From the NCBI GenBank assembly GCA_003993805.1, contig RSEF01000031.1:21726637-21790636 (forward strand): a stretch of 64,000 nt of DNA, read 5' to 3'. The translations under genes and the position numbers were made by a program. Positions 9,828-22,126 of the stretch are shown here, piece after piece (the stretch's first letter is position 1; each line of letters starts with the position of its first letter). Below the pieces are notes generated by a model that saw nothing but the letters and a program-made list of their open reading frames with translations, ran no database searches and was not told where the DNA came from. The DNA comes from Himantopus leucocephalus (taxonomy: Eukaryota > Chordata > Aves > Charadriiformes > Recurvirostridae).

Positions 9828-12300
9828 CGGGGGCCGGGGCGGCGGCGCTTGTTTCTGCCGCCCGGAGGCACCGGGGGCGCGCCGGGAGTCCCCGCCCGGA
9901 GTGGGAGGCGGAGGTGCCCCCCGCGGCGAGGAGCGGCTTCGTGCCCACCTGGGTGCATCCCCTTGGCGTCGTCTCCCCGGCTAAACCCGGGGCGTTCTTG
10001 TTTCTGCTCCCCCGGCTCTCACCCCTTCTGGCTGCCGGTGTTGAGGGCTAGGGGTTTCTGTATGGAGCGGGTATTTTTTGTTTCAAGAAACCTTGTTTTT
10101 TTTCTAGCGTGTCACCTTTGGATAGCGTTGCTCTAAAGCAAACTCTTCAATGTCAGACGGAAGTGATAGGCAAGCCCCTAAACTACACTAATCCTCTTGG
10201 GAGAGCTAATGACAGGCTGTGGATTATGGAGGAGCTCTGTCGGTGATAGATCTGTAGCGTGATACGCGGATACGTGTGTTGTTCCCTTCCCTCCCCTCCC
10301 GATCTAGCTGCAGTACCTTCTAACGGCACTCTAAAAACAAAACAACCCCACGTTACGGTAAAGTGACCCTCTTGTGGCTGAGACTAATTTTTTTTTTCCT
10401 TGTTGTATGGTTTGCACTCTTTAAGGGTATTTCTTGCTGTGACCCCCAAACCAAGCGCATTGTTCTGTCTGGCTGCTGCTTTACTTCGCCTCTGTAGATA
10501 ATCTCTTGTATGCCTTAGTTGAGTGGCTGACTTGCCTTTTGTTGTGGTCAACTTTTTGATTTGCTCTTAGGTGGTGCTTCTTTATTCTGTGACTTTATGC
10601 AGCTGGATGCAGAAAGGGTTTTTTTGTGAAACGCTGGCATTTTTAAATGAATATCTGTGAAACGCTGGCTGAAGTTATTTTCAACTAGTTAAGCTGTGGT
10701 TTCCAGGAATGTTTCCCTCCGCAGTACTGCCTGTTTATGTAGCTTCTGTTTTCCCCTTCATTCCCTGACGCCTCCTCTGTTGAATTGATACAACTGTAAG
10801 ACAGCACAGTGAATTGGATCTAAATATAACTTTTCTCTATCCCCTCCTTTTTTTTTTTTTCCTTTCAATATTCAGCTTGGACCAGGTTCCTAGTCTGTTT
10901 CAACTGCATGAGCCTACAAAGGGTGCAATGTATTTATAGCGAAGTGCATTTATGCTACTAGTAGAATGAACGTGGTTATATCCACATTTGCTTTCTTTAT
11001 AGAGATGTGAACTTGTTTTGTTCACTGAACTGAGTAGGACCTCTGTAGCTGCTGTTAGCATGGTGCTGGCTGGTAGGTAATTAATATATCCTGCTCCTCG
11101 GCAGGTCTTGTATGTGTGGGCTGGGGGCTGTGCTTACCACAACTGTGTGGTGTCTAGTTGGTAAGCCTGCAAAATACTGTGTGGAAGTACACAATGGCTG
11201 TCTGTTCAGTTAACTGAACTCACAGCTGCTGGCAGACCAGTTAACTTCTGGTTAAGGCTGGTTGTTTCTGTGTGCGCTTTGGAGATGAATTACAGGCACC
11301 TTTTGAGTTGAAAGTATAGGGAAGGTAAGCTCCAAAAGAAGTCAACATTGCATTCATTGGAATTTGGAAATTCTACACAGGCAATCTGATACCTCACCTG
11401 CAGTTAGTAATGCTAGAAGATACCTGTAAAAACTCATTTTAATATAGTGGGAAAGGTTGCTTAGAATATGCAGCCTTCTTCCCTCCCCTTTACTCCCCTC
11501 TGCCAGATTTCTTAGTTATCTGAAACCAATCTTTTTGTCTGTGTTTTTTGTGCTTTGGTTATACTCATCCTTCCATTTTTGGTGTAGTCAATGCTTGCAG
11601 CTGAATTCCTACCTACCTGCAGAGCCATCTGACAAATCCACCTGTATAATATTTTTTTTTTTTGTGCAAGAACACTACAATGCGTTAGAGTGCAGAAATA
11701 AATGAAGACATGTTAATTTAAAACTGAGAGAGCATCTATGTTACTTGCATACTGAAACCTTTAAAGGTAGCGGGGAAAAAGGCAAGACAGATCTGAGATG
11801 AATGTATGGATGATTTCAGGCTTTATGTGCTACCTGCTGAAAGTATAACATTGAGAGAAATGCTTGAAGATACCATTTTCACGTTGACATCCCATCTAAG
11901 TACTGTCAAATAATGAAAATGTTGATGGTCTCTGCAATGTTCTGTTTCTGAGTTCTTTTGGTTTTATGGATCCCAAGTGCTTGATCCTGCTCTTCAGGTT
12001 TCATTTCTCCTCTTGCCCTGTCCTTGTTCCTGTTGCCAACATAGCAGAACTGAATCTGTTGTCACGGCTGTTCAGTATCCTTTAGACAGCAGTGAAACAG
12101 ATTGTCCTGATACCTCTCTTGCTGCTACTTTAGCTGTCAGTAAATTCTTCAAAGCTGTGACATAAAAAATGTTTTCAAACTGAATCTATAAATGAGTGAT
12201 TAGAAAACATGCATATTTTCCCATATGCGTTACTACTTCATGTGGTATTCCAGTAGAACTATTTATTCTCCTGTGACATTGTGTACAACGTACTGGACAA
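9822..12300 (+). other. Start of intron 1: fading CpG island, then T-rich DNA
   Basis: GC content falls steeply after about 9960. An exact 14-base direct repeat (TGTGAAACGCTGGC) occurs at 10625-10638 and 10656-10669, and T-runs occur near 10390 and 10850. No coding exon or repeat family was recognised in this stretch. Confidence 0.55.
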
Positions 12301-12319
12301 CACTGATCCTGAGCTCCTC

Positions 12320-12605
12320 CTAGACCTCTTCTTTAGACTAAACAACCCCAGTGGCTTTAATCTTCCCTTACAGAATGTGTTTCCAGACATCTGATCGTTC
12401 TCACTGCTGTCTTGTGGACTCTTCCCAGCTGGTCACATCTCTCTTGAAGCGTGACATCAAAAAACAGGATGCCATACGCAGATTTAGGCCTTGCCAGAGC
12501 TGACTAGAACAGAAAGACTATTTCAGAGGTCTCTCAAGCGGTGCTGGTGTTTACATAGCCCAGACTGCTCTTTTACCATTTGTGCTCCGTTATGAGTTTT
12601 ATGTC
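12320..12605 (-). mobile_element. Old CR1 LINE fragment (3' part), minus orientation
   Basis: The plus strand shows, in order, landmarks of the antisense CR1 consensus: CTTCTTTAGACTAAACAACCCCAG, a TCC(A/T)GACAT block, GTTCTCACTGCTGTCTTGTGGACTC, CATCTCTCTTGAAGCGTGACATC, AACAGGATGCCATACGCAG, then GGCCTTGCCAGAGCTGA and a decayed closing part ending near TTACCATTTGTGCTC. CR1 is the dominant non-LTR retrotransposon of birds and other reptiles. Divergence is high, indels are present and no reading frame survives, so this is an ancient copy. Boundaries are approximate. Confidence 0.75.
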
Positions 12606-12911
12606 TTTTTCTGAAGAACGATGTGAACTTTTCCATTCTATCAAAAAGAGCGGTTTGTCTCCCCAGCTCAGTGAAGGAAACTTAATGCTGTCACTTAAGA
12701 GTAGGCTTGCTTCTTTTCAGTTCTACTATTTAATTTCTGGACATAAAGCTTGATAACTTGCCTTCTGAATATCACATCTGGAAGAGTTAATTCCTGGAGG
12801 CGAATGGGGAAGGGAGTGTTAAGGTGAGAAGAGAAGGTAAATCACTCTTCCCCCCCGCCCCGCTTACCCCTTTATCATTACTTCATCCTCCTGTTACATA
12901 AACCTCACCTT

Positions 12912-12933
12912 AAAAAAAAAAAAAAAAAAAAAG
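12912..12933. repeat. A22 homopolymer
   Basis: Twenty-two consecutive A residues follow CCTCACCTT. It lies about 300 bases beyond the CR1 fragment, which has no poly(A) tail as a family, so the two are probably unrelated. Confidence 0.9.
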
Positions 12934-15900
12934 ATTCCAAGATAACCAAAGAAAAGTAGTCTCTCATTTCATATAAGCAAGAACAAATGTTAGTTTACAA
13001 GATTATGGCCATCAGTTCCTAAAGTGTTCCTGATGTCTTACTCTGAGATCTTAGACATGTGAGAATTAAACATGGCTTTAACTTTGTGTGGGAAGTACTT
13101 TGCTTCTGGAACATCAGTGCGTTGAAGTGGATAGCAAACACCTGAAACTGAAACGAGTTCAAGCCGATTATTTTCCTATGCTCTTGTGAGGTGAGTGGCT
13201 AACTGCTGACAGACGAGGCAGAATGGGATTGCATAGTGAAGGGCACTCAAGGCAAACACTACACAGAGGATGGCTCACTGCTTTCCTAATGCAGCATGGC
13301 GGTTTAGTTTTTTTTAAGGATTATTCTGTATTCTTTTTAGAACTCTTTTTGTTGGAAAGAGTGTTTTCCAGGCTGTCAAGGGAGGATTCGAGGCTGGGCA
13401 ACAGCATGTTTTCTGTTGTAATCTGGCTGCTTCTACACTCTGTGGGTAGTCAATACCAGACTGGGATTATGGGGAAAGGGATAAATGCAAAAAACACCAG
13501 GATTTTCCCATTTTCCTTTCTGTTGCATTTCTGCCTTCTCTACAGTAGTCTCTCTTTTGGCAAAAAAAGTGACTCTGAACAGGAAACCTGTTTTATGAGG
13601 TTTATGGAGGCAAATGGCGCCAAATGTCATTGGCTGCATTAGTTTCTCTCACTCAAAATGTTTCACAGTCTTTCAGTCTGGCATGGCATATGCTTTTTTT
13701 GATGGTGGCTTCCAAATTGTAGTCAGTGTTTTACAGGGCAGGTGAGAGCTTACTTGGGTTAATCTTGTTTCAGAAAAAGAGGATGAAGGCAAGCTACGGA
13801 TTCCTTGCCTACATCAGTAATCTCAAGGATCTGAAGGTTATATGGTGTGTCTTGGAGTTGTCTTTTCCATCTCTGTCAGCTGGCCTATTGAAAGAGCTTA
13901 TCTTTCTACAAAGCTTGTCACAGTCACTGGGAATACACATTGCTTACCAGAGCAGAGTAGCAAGCCAGTGAGGATCAGCAGTCTTTCAGAGAAAATAATA
14001 CGGTGTCATGTAGTGCAGCAGTCTTTGTCTGAAATGGATCCGAAAGCTTCTGAATCTGCCAGTGTCTTCTGAATTACCATAGTGAGTCGTCTTCATTATT
14101 TTTTAGATGCTTTAAAAAAACCAAACCCTCAAACAAAACCAACCACAAAAAAAAGTGGAAAATACGGTATTTTGTTCTCAAATAATTTAATTTTTTGCTC
14201 TGTAAATTAAATGTTTAGCACTGAAGTGGCTATCAGAGTTAATAAAAGTTGATCCTGTGTTGAAAAGATGATGACCAACATGACAAGACAGGATTTCTCA
14301 TGAAAAACGTCCACTGACCTTTAAAGTTGATTATTCCACATTTTCTCCTGATCTGTAATTGATGTGGCTAATGTATTAAAGAAGATACTCCAGTGCACTG
14401 AATGAGAAGTACAAAAGCTTTTTCTGTTGCTCCTCTTTCTTTACATGAATCTGCCTTCTTGCTGTTTATGTTGCAATCTGTTGTGGCTTCAGGGGGACTG
14501 TATGGTGAGAATCAATTACTGGGAAGCTAAGATTCTGTAATGAAAGTACTCATAGCAAGGTGAAGAGGGTGATAAAGAAAGTATTGCTCTAAAAGCTGCT
14601 CTTTCACACGTTTGTCCTTAAGCATATGTCCACTAGAGAGCTACAGTACCTCCAGCATTGCAGATTGTCTGTCAGATCTTCACCCCAACAAGACTGTAGT
14701 GTAGTTTGGGGGAGGGGCGGAAATCAAAATGCTTTGGGATAAAGTAAGCAAAGAATGTGTGAAGTGATGACAATGTTTACATGTGCATCCATGTATAATG
14801 GAGATGGTGGTAGCTCTGTCAAAATGTCACTGTGACCTAACTAGTAGTAATGTTTTTGTTACTTTTCTGTTTCCCCTCCTGTTTGTCCTGCTGAAGTACT
14901 AATCATGGGACATACTTAGACCGTGTGGGATATAAGATAGATTTTTTTTCAATTGTTTCAGACTTTCTTGTCTCTGACAGTGATCGATCGTTCCCTGTTG
15001 TAGCACACCCTGAATGTTACAGCTATCTAAAGATGAATTGCATAATTGCTAGAGTGTGATCCTTGGGTCATACGAAGGAATAGTAATGCAGTCATAAAAA
15101 TGTATACTTCTCAGAGTTAAAAATGATTGCAATGGGATTAAATAAACACTCATCTAGCCTAGACCAGCCGCAAAACTGTTCTTGCATCATGTGAGCCAGA
15201 GAAACAGCACTGCTTTTGTTTTCTAGATATGTTCGTGGTAAGTTACCTATAAAGTTAAATACTTTGCACTTCAAATGCGTAGGGCTGTTTAAACAGTCAT
15301 GTAAAACACTTTCTTGATTTGCTTTTAGTATGAAATAATGGATGTTTGTCCCCTACTTTAAATTTTCTGTGTGCAGGATAGGCCTTTAAGGTATGTGCTG
15401 ATAGGCACCCTTATCTCAGAAATACACTAGGATGAGGAGAGACACATGGTTGAGGGCTTTATCTAATACAGCTGTGTGCTGTTGCCTGAGTTTTTAGATT
15501 ATCTGTACAATAGTACTGTTTGCAGCTCTCTGGAGCTTCAAGACACTTGGTGCGTATAAATAAGCCTATAACTTGAGCATCTCCCTTCTCACTTGGAATA
15601 AGTGAGAGCTGAAGAAGCAGATTCATACATCAAGCTGCATATCTGTTTTCATGTGCCAGGACAGTTTAGATGCTTAAAATCCTCCTGGAGGAGGTGGCTG
15701 AGGACCTGGTAATTACAGTCTTCAAACCAAAATTTGAATGTGTTTGCAGAAATGGTTGAGTGGGTCTTTTGCACCCCTTAAATTTTACAGGCTGGTGGAC
15801 ATGGTCCTGAGGCCAATCTTCAGGATCGCTTAGTATCTGTATGTTCAACTGTGAAATCAATTGTAGAGAAACGTCCTTTCTGAAAGTCTGCAGCGCTACA

Positions 15901-18900
15901 AGGGAGAACACCTTGAGTCCGGCATAGCCTGCTGCCTTTGACAGCATTTTGGCTAGATGTAAGCTGCTTTGAACTGCGTGCCGGTAAACATAACAATGCG
16001 GTGCTACTCTTGTGCTATGAGAAAGCTCCATATGATGGGGCTGCTCTGCTAGCAGTAACAGCTTGTGTAAAGTTGAGTTTACACAAAGGGATAAGGGTCC
16101 TCAGTCTTGAGGCATAAAATACGAGCACTGTCAAGTGCAGTGCAAATGAGAGGATCCTCGAGCTAGCAAGCTGAGCAGCTAGATTGCCTTTTACTGCAAC
16201 AATCCATGTAATGGGGTAACTTTTCTCTTGGTTTTGTTGCATACTATCCACTCTCTCCCTCTGTCCCCAAAGCACAACTGTGATCTCAAAGATTGCCATG
16301 CTGAAGCATTAATACATATCAATTACTTGGTTTCTGATCTTGCTATTTGGGTTACCTGGAGCTGGCAAACATTAACCAGCAGTGCCCTTCTGTACAAGGT
16401 GTGAGAAGAAGATATTTACCCTTATTTTAGAGGAAAAAATCTGAAATGCAGATTTTGGGGATTTATAAAAAGGGGCGTGATGAATCTGAGATGATTAGTA
16501 ACGTGAACAAAATCCGTAAAGTTTTCTATTAAAGCTTCCTTATGCAGAATTGCTCTGACACTAGGCGGAAGGTTTTCCCTCATGCTCAAGCAGATGCCTG
16601 TTAAGAACTTCAGTGATGCAGGCTCTGCCCGTTCTGCTGCTGGATTGGGAAATGACCTGTTCAGGCTCTGACTGGAGAGAAATACCAGTCTTTTTAATAG
16701 CTTGATAAGTGAAAGAGGAAAGGATGAAGAACAACTTTTTGTTTGTGTTTTGTTTCAGGGTTGTTTTTTGTGTGGTACCAAGCACAGTGGCCTTCTAGCT
16801 TGTATTGTGAGCTTCTCAGTGTTACAGTATAACAAACAGTACTGTGTGCTATTGCTAAACCCCTTTAAAAACAGTGATATGGGCTTCAAATACTCTGTAG
16901 TACACCCTTCCATCCCCCAATTTTTTATCATTTGTTGCTTCAGTCTTCAGATTTGTGTTTTGACATCTCTTCTCTTGCAGCTGTGAAGTTTAAAATTCTT
17001 TTTGAAACAAGGTTTCAATAGTTGAGTGGTATTGAGTTTTATGATGTATGACTGATGAGACACTTGTGCTTAAAATCATAAAATGCTGGTAGCTTTTTGT
17101 GCAATGATAGAGGGGAAGCAGAAAAGATGCAGGTATTTGAGGACAAGCTCACTGAAAAGGTGAGAAACATGGGGGAGTGGTGGCAAACAAACTCTGCTTT
17201 GAAATCAAGCCAGCAACCTGTCTTAGCTTTTGGTTTACTTATACTTTCCTAGCTGAAAGGGATGCTCTCATCAAACTTCTCAGCTGAAACACTGTCCTGC
17301 TCCAGCCAGGGAGCAGTGGGATGAATACCTTGCCCTCCTGTACAAATGTCACTAAGCTGATGAATTTGCGCCGTTCAGAGGTGAATTACATGTATGTCAA
17401 GGGTTAAAGCTCAAGTGTTCTGCTGTATAAATAGCCTGGTAGCCCTCGCCACATGTTTCTTTACTGAGATATCTACATTTCAAATGGGAACCAGGAATGA
17501 ATGCAATACTTTTTTGTTTCTTAACTGATATCACCCACAGTCTTGAACTAGAAAAAGAGAATTTTTTTTTGCTTTTCTGATCAAACAGCTCTGGAAGTGA
17601 CTTTGAGGAGAAACAAAAAAAGAAAGAAGCCATGTGCAAGCTCGAAAAACCTCTTCCAAAATTATTAAGTGTGGATGAAAATAACTGATCATAGGATGGC
17701 AACCTTTATAGCCAAGAAAGATGAATTCCCAGTTGCCTGGCAAAGAAACTTGTGTATTAGATGCATTTTGCAGTGTTTTATTGTAACAAGTGTGTATATC
17801 TTAATATATCCTTTTTATTTATTTATTTTTAATTCCTAGAGAGTAGTGCTTATATACTGAGTGACAAACTTCCTTTGTGAGGCCATGCTGCTGTGCCAGT
17901 GGGACTGTGTAATTAATTGCACCTGGACTATTAATGATCCCATTGTTTTTAATAGCCTTGCAATCCTGAGGAAGAGAGCTGTGGGTGAATGGAGCAGATG
18001 AACTACTGCACTAAACTGCTAATTTGATTTTCATTGTTACCTCAAGAAACTTTTAGTAGACTGTAATAATGCTGTAGCTATGGCTCAGTGGATGTTTTCA
18101 TTGTAAAGCTGTTCTTCAGGCCATATAACAAAAGTGTCTGAGACGTCTTTCATGCTGTGTTTCAGGTCTTGTGCATAGTACATGACAGGGAAGGGCAGGG
18201 CAAATTGTGCCTGATATATTTTGTTTTGAGCTAGTTAACAGAATAGATTGTTTACAAAAAGTCACAAGGAAAACCTTTAGCTCAATTGGATCTTTATAGT
18301 TTTGATAAGTAGATGGGTTAATGTAAACCTTCTGGATGTGTTTTAACCAGTTATCAGTGGTTCCTTCCCCTTCCCCTTTGTTCAAATACTGGTGGTGTTA
18401 ACACATTACATACACCACCACTGCAGGACATGTTCCAAAGTTAAAAATGCCATTGATTTCCTCGGAGCAGTTCTGCAGAAAGCAGAGTACTGCATATTGG
18501 ATTGTCTATACATACTTTTAGAAAATGTGGGTCTAAATTACAGGCTGATTACCTGAAACAGCGAGGAGATAAACTTGGGCATATCACTTATTAGTCATTG
18601 CAAAGCAGTGACAGTCATTGACTTTCTTGAGTTCCATTGAGTTCTTGAGTTTGCTGAACCACAGACTGCGTATTGGAATTATAGCGTGGGCTCAAGGTTG
18701 CACTAAATTCCACTGAGAGCGTATCTACATTCACAATGAGTACGTATTAAGGTAGTTAGTTGCATGGCATCTGGTCTTCTCAGAAAGAAGACATGAGTTA
18801 ATATCAGTAGTGGTTTACAATGCTATCACTCTATGCTGAGTATTACCTTCCTGCCTGGCACCTGTTTTTGTGGTCTCCCCTGGTTTCCTTTCATCCAAAC

Positions 18901-20878
18901 TCAGCATGCTTAGTTTTAAGTTCTCATCAGAGGTAATAACTAGTGGCTGAAATATGAAGCACCTGAAACTTTAAGTGTTACATCCAGACAGCAGTGATCC
19001 TACAGTTATAGTAGGACAGTTACAGATAGGGTAAGGGTGTGAAAGGAGGAGGAGAGAGGTTTGGTTAACATACAATGATGTGCATTAGCGGAAAACCTTC
19101 TCCATAGTGTTCAGTAACCTTTATGCTTCTAAGTATGTTACTATTAGCATTGTGTTAACAGGACCATTAGACACAAAATGAAGGAAGAAGTATGTTAAAA
19201 ATATGTAAAAACCTAAAGCCACACCATCAGGCACTTTAGGTGTAAGCTTGTTTGAGGGTGAGGAAGAGACGTACATCTGAACTTTGGTATGTTGGTAACA
19301 ACTCAAGCAGCTGGGAGGTGCAAGCTGTGCTGTTACAGCCCTGCATTACCTCACCTGCATGCTACCTAAAACAGCAGCTGTGCCAGGAACTGTGGCATTG
19401 TACCCAGTGCACAACAGAGGAATAACCTTACAGCAATATGCACCCTGGTGACTTACAAGCAGGTAGAGACAGGTTTTATAGCTGTAGGAGCTAAAGCACA
19501 TTCATTCCAGGTCTGCTTTCCCAATATGAAGCTCATAACTAGTGTTTTTTGGCATGGTAATTACATTAAGAAAAAAAAATAATTGCAGAAACCACAGATG
19601 ACAAATGTAGATATATTAAGTCATAGACCTGTCACTAGAAAACAAAGACAGAACTGGAATTAGCAAACTAAACATCTCTAAGGACCTGGGCTCTAATCCA
19701 GGACAAGATGGGAACACTTTTCAAATTAAGTGCGTGCTAGTGTGTCGCCTATAGCTAGCATGCAGTTACGTGCATGCTTTTTGAATTTCTTTAAAACAAG
19801 CAAAACGCCTGCTATTGTTACAAACAAATTACTTTAATGCTAGTGGTCTACCTGTAATTACATTAATTAATTTCCTTTGATTCTTTCCATATGGGAGCTT
19901 TCATAGATTGTGTTGCAAAAGTTATTTTGACACTAAAATTTCTTATGTGCAGCTTCTGGAAAAAGGATCCTACAGTTGTCTGATGATGAGCCTGATACAA
20001 AGAAAAACTTTTCACAGAAATCTCATTCCTACAAAATGAATGAGGCAGCAGAACAACCCTTGCCTGCATAAGCAAGTAGCGCAATGCAAGGGGAATGGAT
20101 TTGCTGGATGAAATGGTTGATGTTGAGGATAGTGTTCACCTTGTATGTGTTTCAGGGGAACTGACTTCAGACCAGTTCTAGTCTGATCCCAAGGGGCGAA
20201 GACCTGGTATACTGCTGGTTGTAGAGGAGCTGGGAATGCTTCAGGGCTTGTCAGAAGGGCAGTAGGAGCCTTGCTGGCTTGGGCACTGATGGTGTGGCTG
20301 CCAGATCAGCCCAGTTGAGCCACCTGAAGTTTGTGGTTGGTGCCTGGCCAGGTTTTTCTAGTATGTATTGAGTGTCATGCAGCAGTTGATTCATGAATTG
20401 TTTTTTCTGGATCAGCTTAAGGTGACTTTGTCTGCAAGACCTGCAGTTGCAGTGTTGGTTATACTGTGGACATAAAATCATTGGAGTTGAAATTTCTGGC
20501 TGGGTGTGGTGTTTTTCATTAGTCATTAATCCCTCTGTCCTCATTGATTATTGTTGAGGTAATGTGCTTTCATAAGAGAATTAGTAGGTGGTTGGTGTGT
20601 TAATCCTTTCTGGTTAGATTTGAGTTTGGTAATCCACCTCCACCAAGACACCTAGATGTCTTGCCTGTCTAAAGCTGTGATTTTTGTCTGCCTTAATCTT
20701 TTTGAATAGGAACTTTCTTCCTACATGCAGTTACTCTTGGCAGCTTCTTCCCTATGTTTTGGTGTAGTTGCTTCTAAACAGATTTGCCTGTCTCCTAGGA
20801 GACAAAGCAATAGCATTGCACATGATTTTAATCCTTGAAGATGATGTATGTACATAAATAAACATGGAAAAAGTACAT
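12934..20878 (+). other. Intronic DNA without recognised elements
   Basis: AT-rich, stop-rich sequence with short TTTA runs near 17813-17830. Nothing here resembles a known gene or repeat. A homeodomain/SOX-type AT-rich block at 17880-18060 is reported as a possible regulatory element. Confidence 0.5.
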
Positions 20879-21137
20879 AGAATCATACAATCATAGAATT
20901 GTTGAGGTTGGAAGGGACNNNNNNNNNNNNNNNNNNNNNNNNNNNNNNNNNNNNNNNNNNNNNNNNNNNNNNNNNNNNNNNNNNNNNNNNNNNNNNNNNN
21001 NNNNNNNNNNNNNNNNNNTTGCTCCTAGGGATGCATCGATCCTGAGCTTGGAGGAAGTGATGCTTAAGTATCAGCCAGCTCTTTTGACCCCCCCTATCCT
21101 CTAGAGCCCTCACCTATCGGATTAAATAAATTCCATA
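20879..21137 (-). mobile_element. CR1 LINE fragment, minus orientation, interrupted by an assembly gap
   Basis: The left end carries the typical CR1 3' terminus read in reverse: two eight-base AATCATA(C/G) units followed by AATTGTTGAGGTTGGAAGGGAC. After the N block, 21019-21137 continues with other antisense CR1 landmarks: GATGCATC, TTGGAGGAAGTGATGCTT, CAGCCAGCTCTTTTGACCCC and TCTAGAGCCCTCACC. The two parts are normally several hundred bases apart in a CR1, so the element is probably one insertion with its middle missing from the assembly. It is better preserved than the copy at 12.3 kb. Confidence 0.85.
20919..21018. other. Assembly gap of exactly 100 N
   Basis: A round 100-base N block, the usual placeholder for a gap of unknown size. 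It falls inside a CR1 element and next to a nested LTR cluster, which explains the failed assembly. Confidence 0.97.
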
Positions 21138-21189
21138 CTAGGAATTGTCATATTTGATGCAGTTCAGTGAGCGTGTCTTTTCTTTGTGG

Positions 21190-21744
21190 AGTCCTTCTCA
21201 GATGTTCTTGTTTCCCTTCAGCAAGTACAGTTACACTGAGGCGAGTGGCCAGGTGCTGGCAGTGGGGGTGGCAGGGGTGTCCTCTGTGAGGAGAGGCTGG
21301 GGGTGCCCTGTGCCAGACACACCTGGCTCCAGTGGACAAAAGTGTGAGAAACAGGTTTGCAAACAGCAAGGTGGGACACGGAGGAGGGAGAGAAGGCGCT
21401 CCAGATGCTGGAGCAGAGATTCCCCTGGAGGAGACCACACTGGAGCAGATACGCACCCTGCAGCCTGTGCCACAGCAGGTGGATACTTGCTGAAGGAAGC
21501 TGTAGTCCATGGAGAGCCCATGCCAGAGCAGGTTTATTCTGAAGGACAGCAGTGTGTGGAGGGGACCCATGCTGGAGCAGTTTGTGAAGGACTGTGCTCT
21601 GTGGGAAGGACCCGCACTGGAGCAGGGGAAAAGTGTGAGGGGGATGGAGTGGCAGAGAAGAGCTGTTACGGACGGACTCCACCCTCATTCCCCACCCACC
21701 TGTGCTGCTCAGGGGAAGAGACAGAGGAGTTGGGAATGAAGGCG
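21190..21744 (+). mobile_element. LTR-like avian repeat, left part
   Basis: A GC- and G-rich block contains landmarks I recall from a common bird repeat: GGCGAGTGGCCAGGTGCTGG, GGTGGCAGGGGTGTCCTCTG, TGGCTCCAGTGGACAAAAG, then several CTGGAGCAG motifs, and GAGGAGTTGGGAATGAAGG. The left boundary is uncertain (about 21150-21235). The element resumes at 22574 after a younger insertion. Long open frames on the minus strand reflect low stop density in GC-rich DNA and do not resemble proteins. It is probably an LTR of an endogenous retrovirus family; I do not give a family name. Confidence 0.65.
21407..21625 (+). repeat. Five degenerate CTGGAGCAG units inside the LTR-like repeat
   Basis: The motif appears at 21407-21416, 21439-21448, 21521-21531 (as TGCCAGAGCAG), 21571-21580 and 21616-21625. 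The last three sit in a similar setting: CCC-(A/C)(T/G)-GC-(T/C)(G/A)GAGCAG, followed by a GAAGGAC-like phrase. This looks like an internal degenerate subrepeat with spacing of about 30-80 bases, possibly a repeated U3 enhancer-type unit. Confidence 0.6.
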
Positions 21745-22110
21745 TGTTGAGAGATATTAGTTGTTTAGCTTAAATAAGTAAGTTTTAAAAAGAATAAATT
21801 ACTTAGGGTTATAGTATGGTGTGATTTATGCTGTTTTCTTAGCTTTACTTAGTGTGAGTAGCTGAATTTGCTGGAGCCTTTAGGCTGCAATAGAGTTAAT
21901 TTTCTTAGTAATTTTCCTAGCAGCTGCTACAGTGCTGTGTTTAATCTTTTAGTATATGAAAAATGTCGATAACACACTGACGTTTTGATAGTATTTTCCC
22001 TAAGTCTGGGACTTTTCGGTTCCACATGTTCTGCCAGTGAGTGCAGGTGCACAAGAAGCATAAACCAGAAGGTAAACCATCAGCAGAGACTGCAAATCAA
22101 CAAGATAAGA

Positions 22111-22126
22111 GCAGCCAATGGGCTGC
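22111..22126. promoter_or_regulatory. CCAAT box within a perfect inverted repeat in the solo LTR
   Basis: GCAGCC-AATG-GGCTGC has six-base arms matching perfectly around a four-base centre, and it contains CCAAT. It lies about 220 bases upstream of the TATA-like element, a plausible place for a U3 promoter motif. Confidence 0.45.

Larger units (their letters stand above)
8880..9960. promoter_or_regulatory. CpG island spanning the promoter and first exon
   Basis: About 1.1 kb is extremely GC-rich and full of CpG, while the rest of the window is AT-rich and poor in CpG. The upstream part (about 8930-9480) is C-rich on the plus strand and the downstream part (about 9490-9860) is G-rich, so the strand bias flips near 9490. 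Such islands usually carry broad, TATA-less promoters of widely expressed genes. The G-rich half includes GGC-type triplet runs around 9680-9750. The island is the only one in the window. Confidence 0.93.

Noticed and set aside
9184..9958. Long minus-strand frames (up to 254 codons) opposite the first exon
   Set aside because: Low stop frequency in very GC-rich DNA keeps several overlapping frames open at once; compositions are pure Gly/Ala/Arg/Pro with no family resemblance.
9006..10136. A 376-codon plus-strand frame across the island
   Set aside because: It begins at TTG, not ATG, and the part before 9564 and after 9821 is GC-driven Arg/Pro/Ala sequence. Only 9564-9821 has a proper start and a natural-looking protein.
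21148..21750. Plus- and minus-strand frames of about 96-201 codons in the GC-rich repeat
   Set aside because: They overlap in several frames, lie inside an interspersed repeat and resemble no retroviral or cellular protein.
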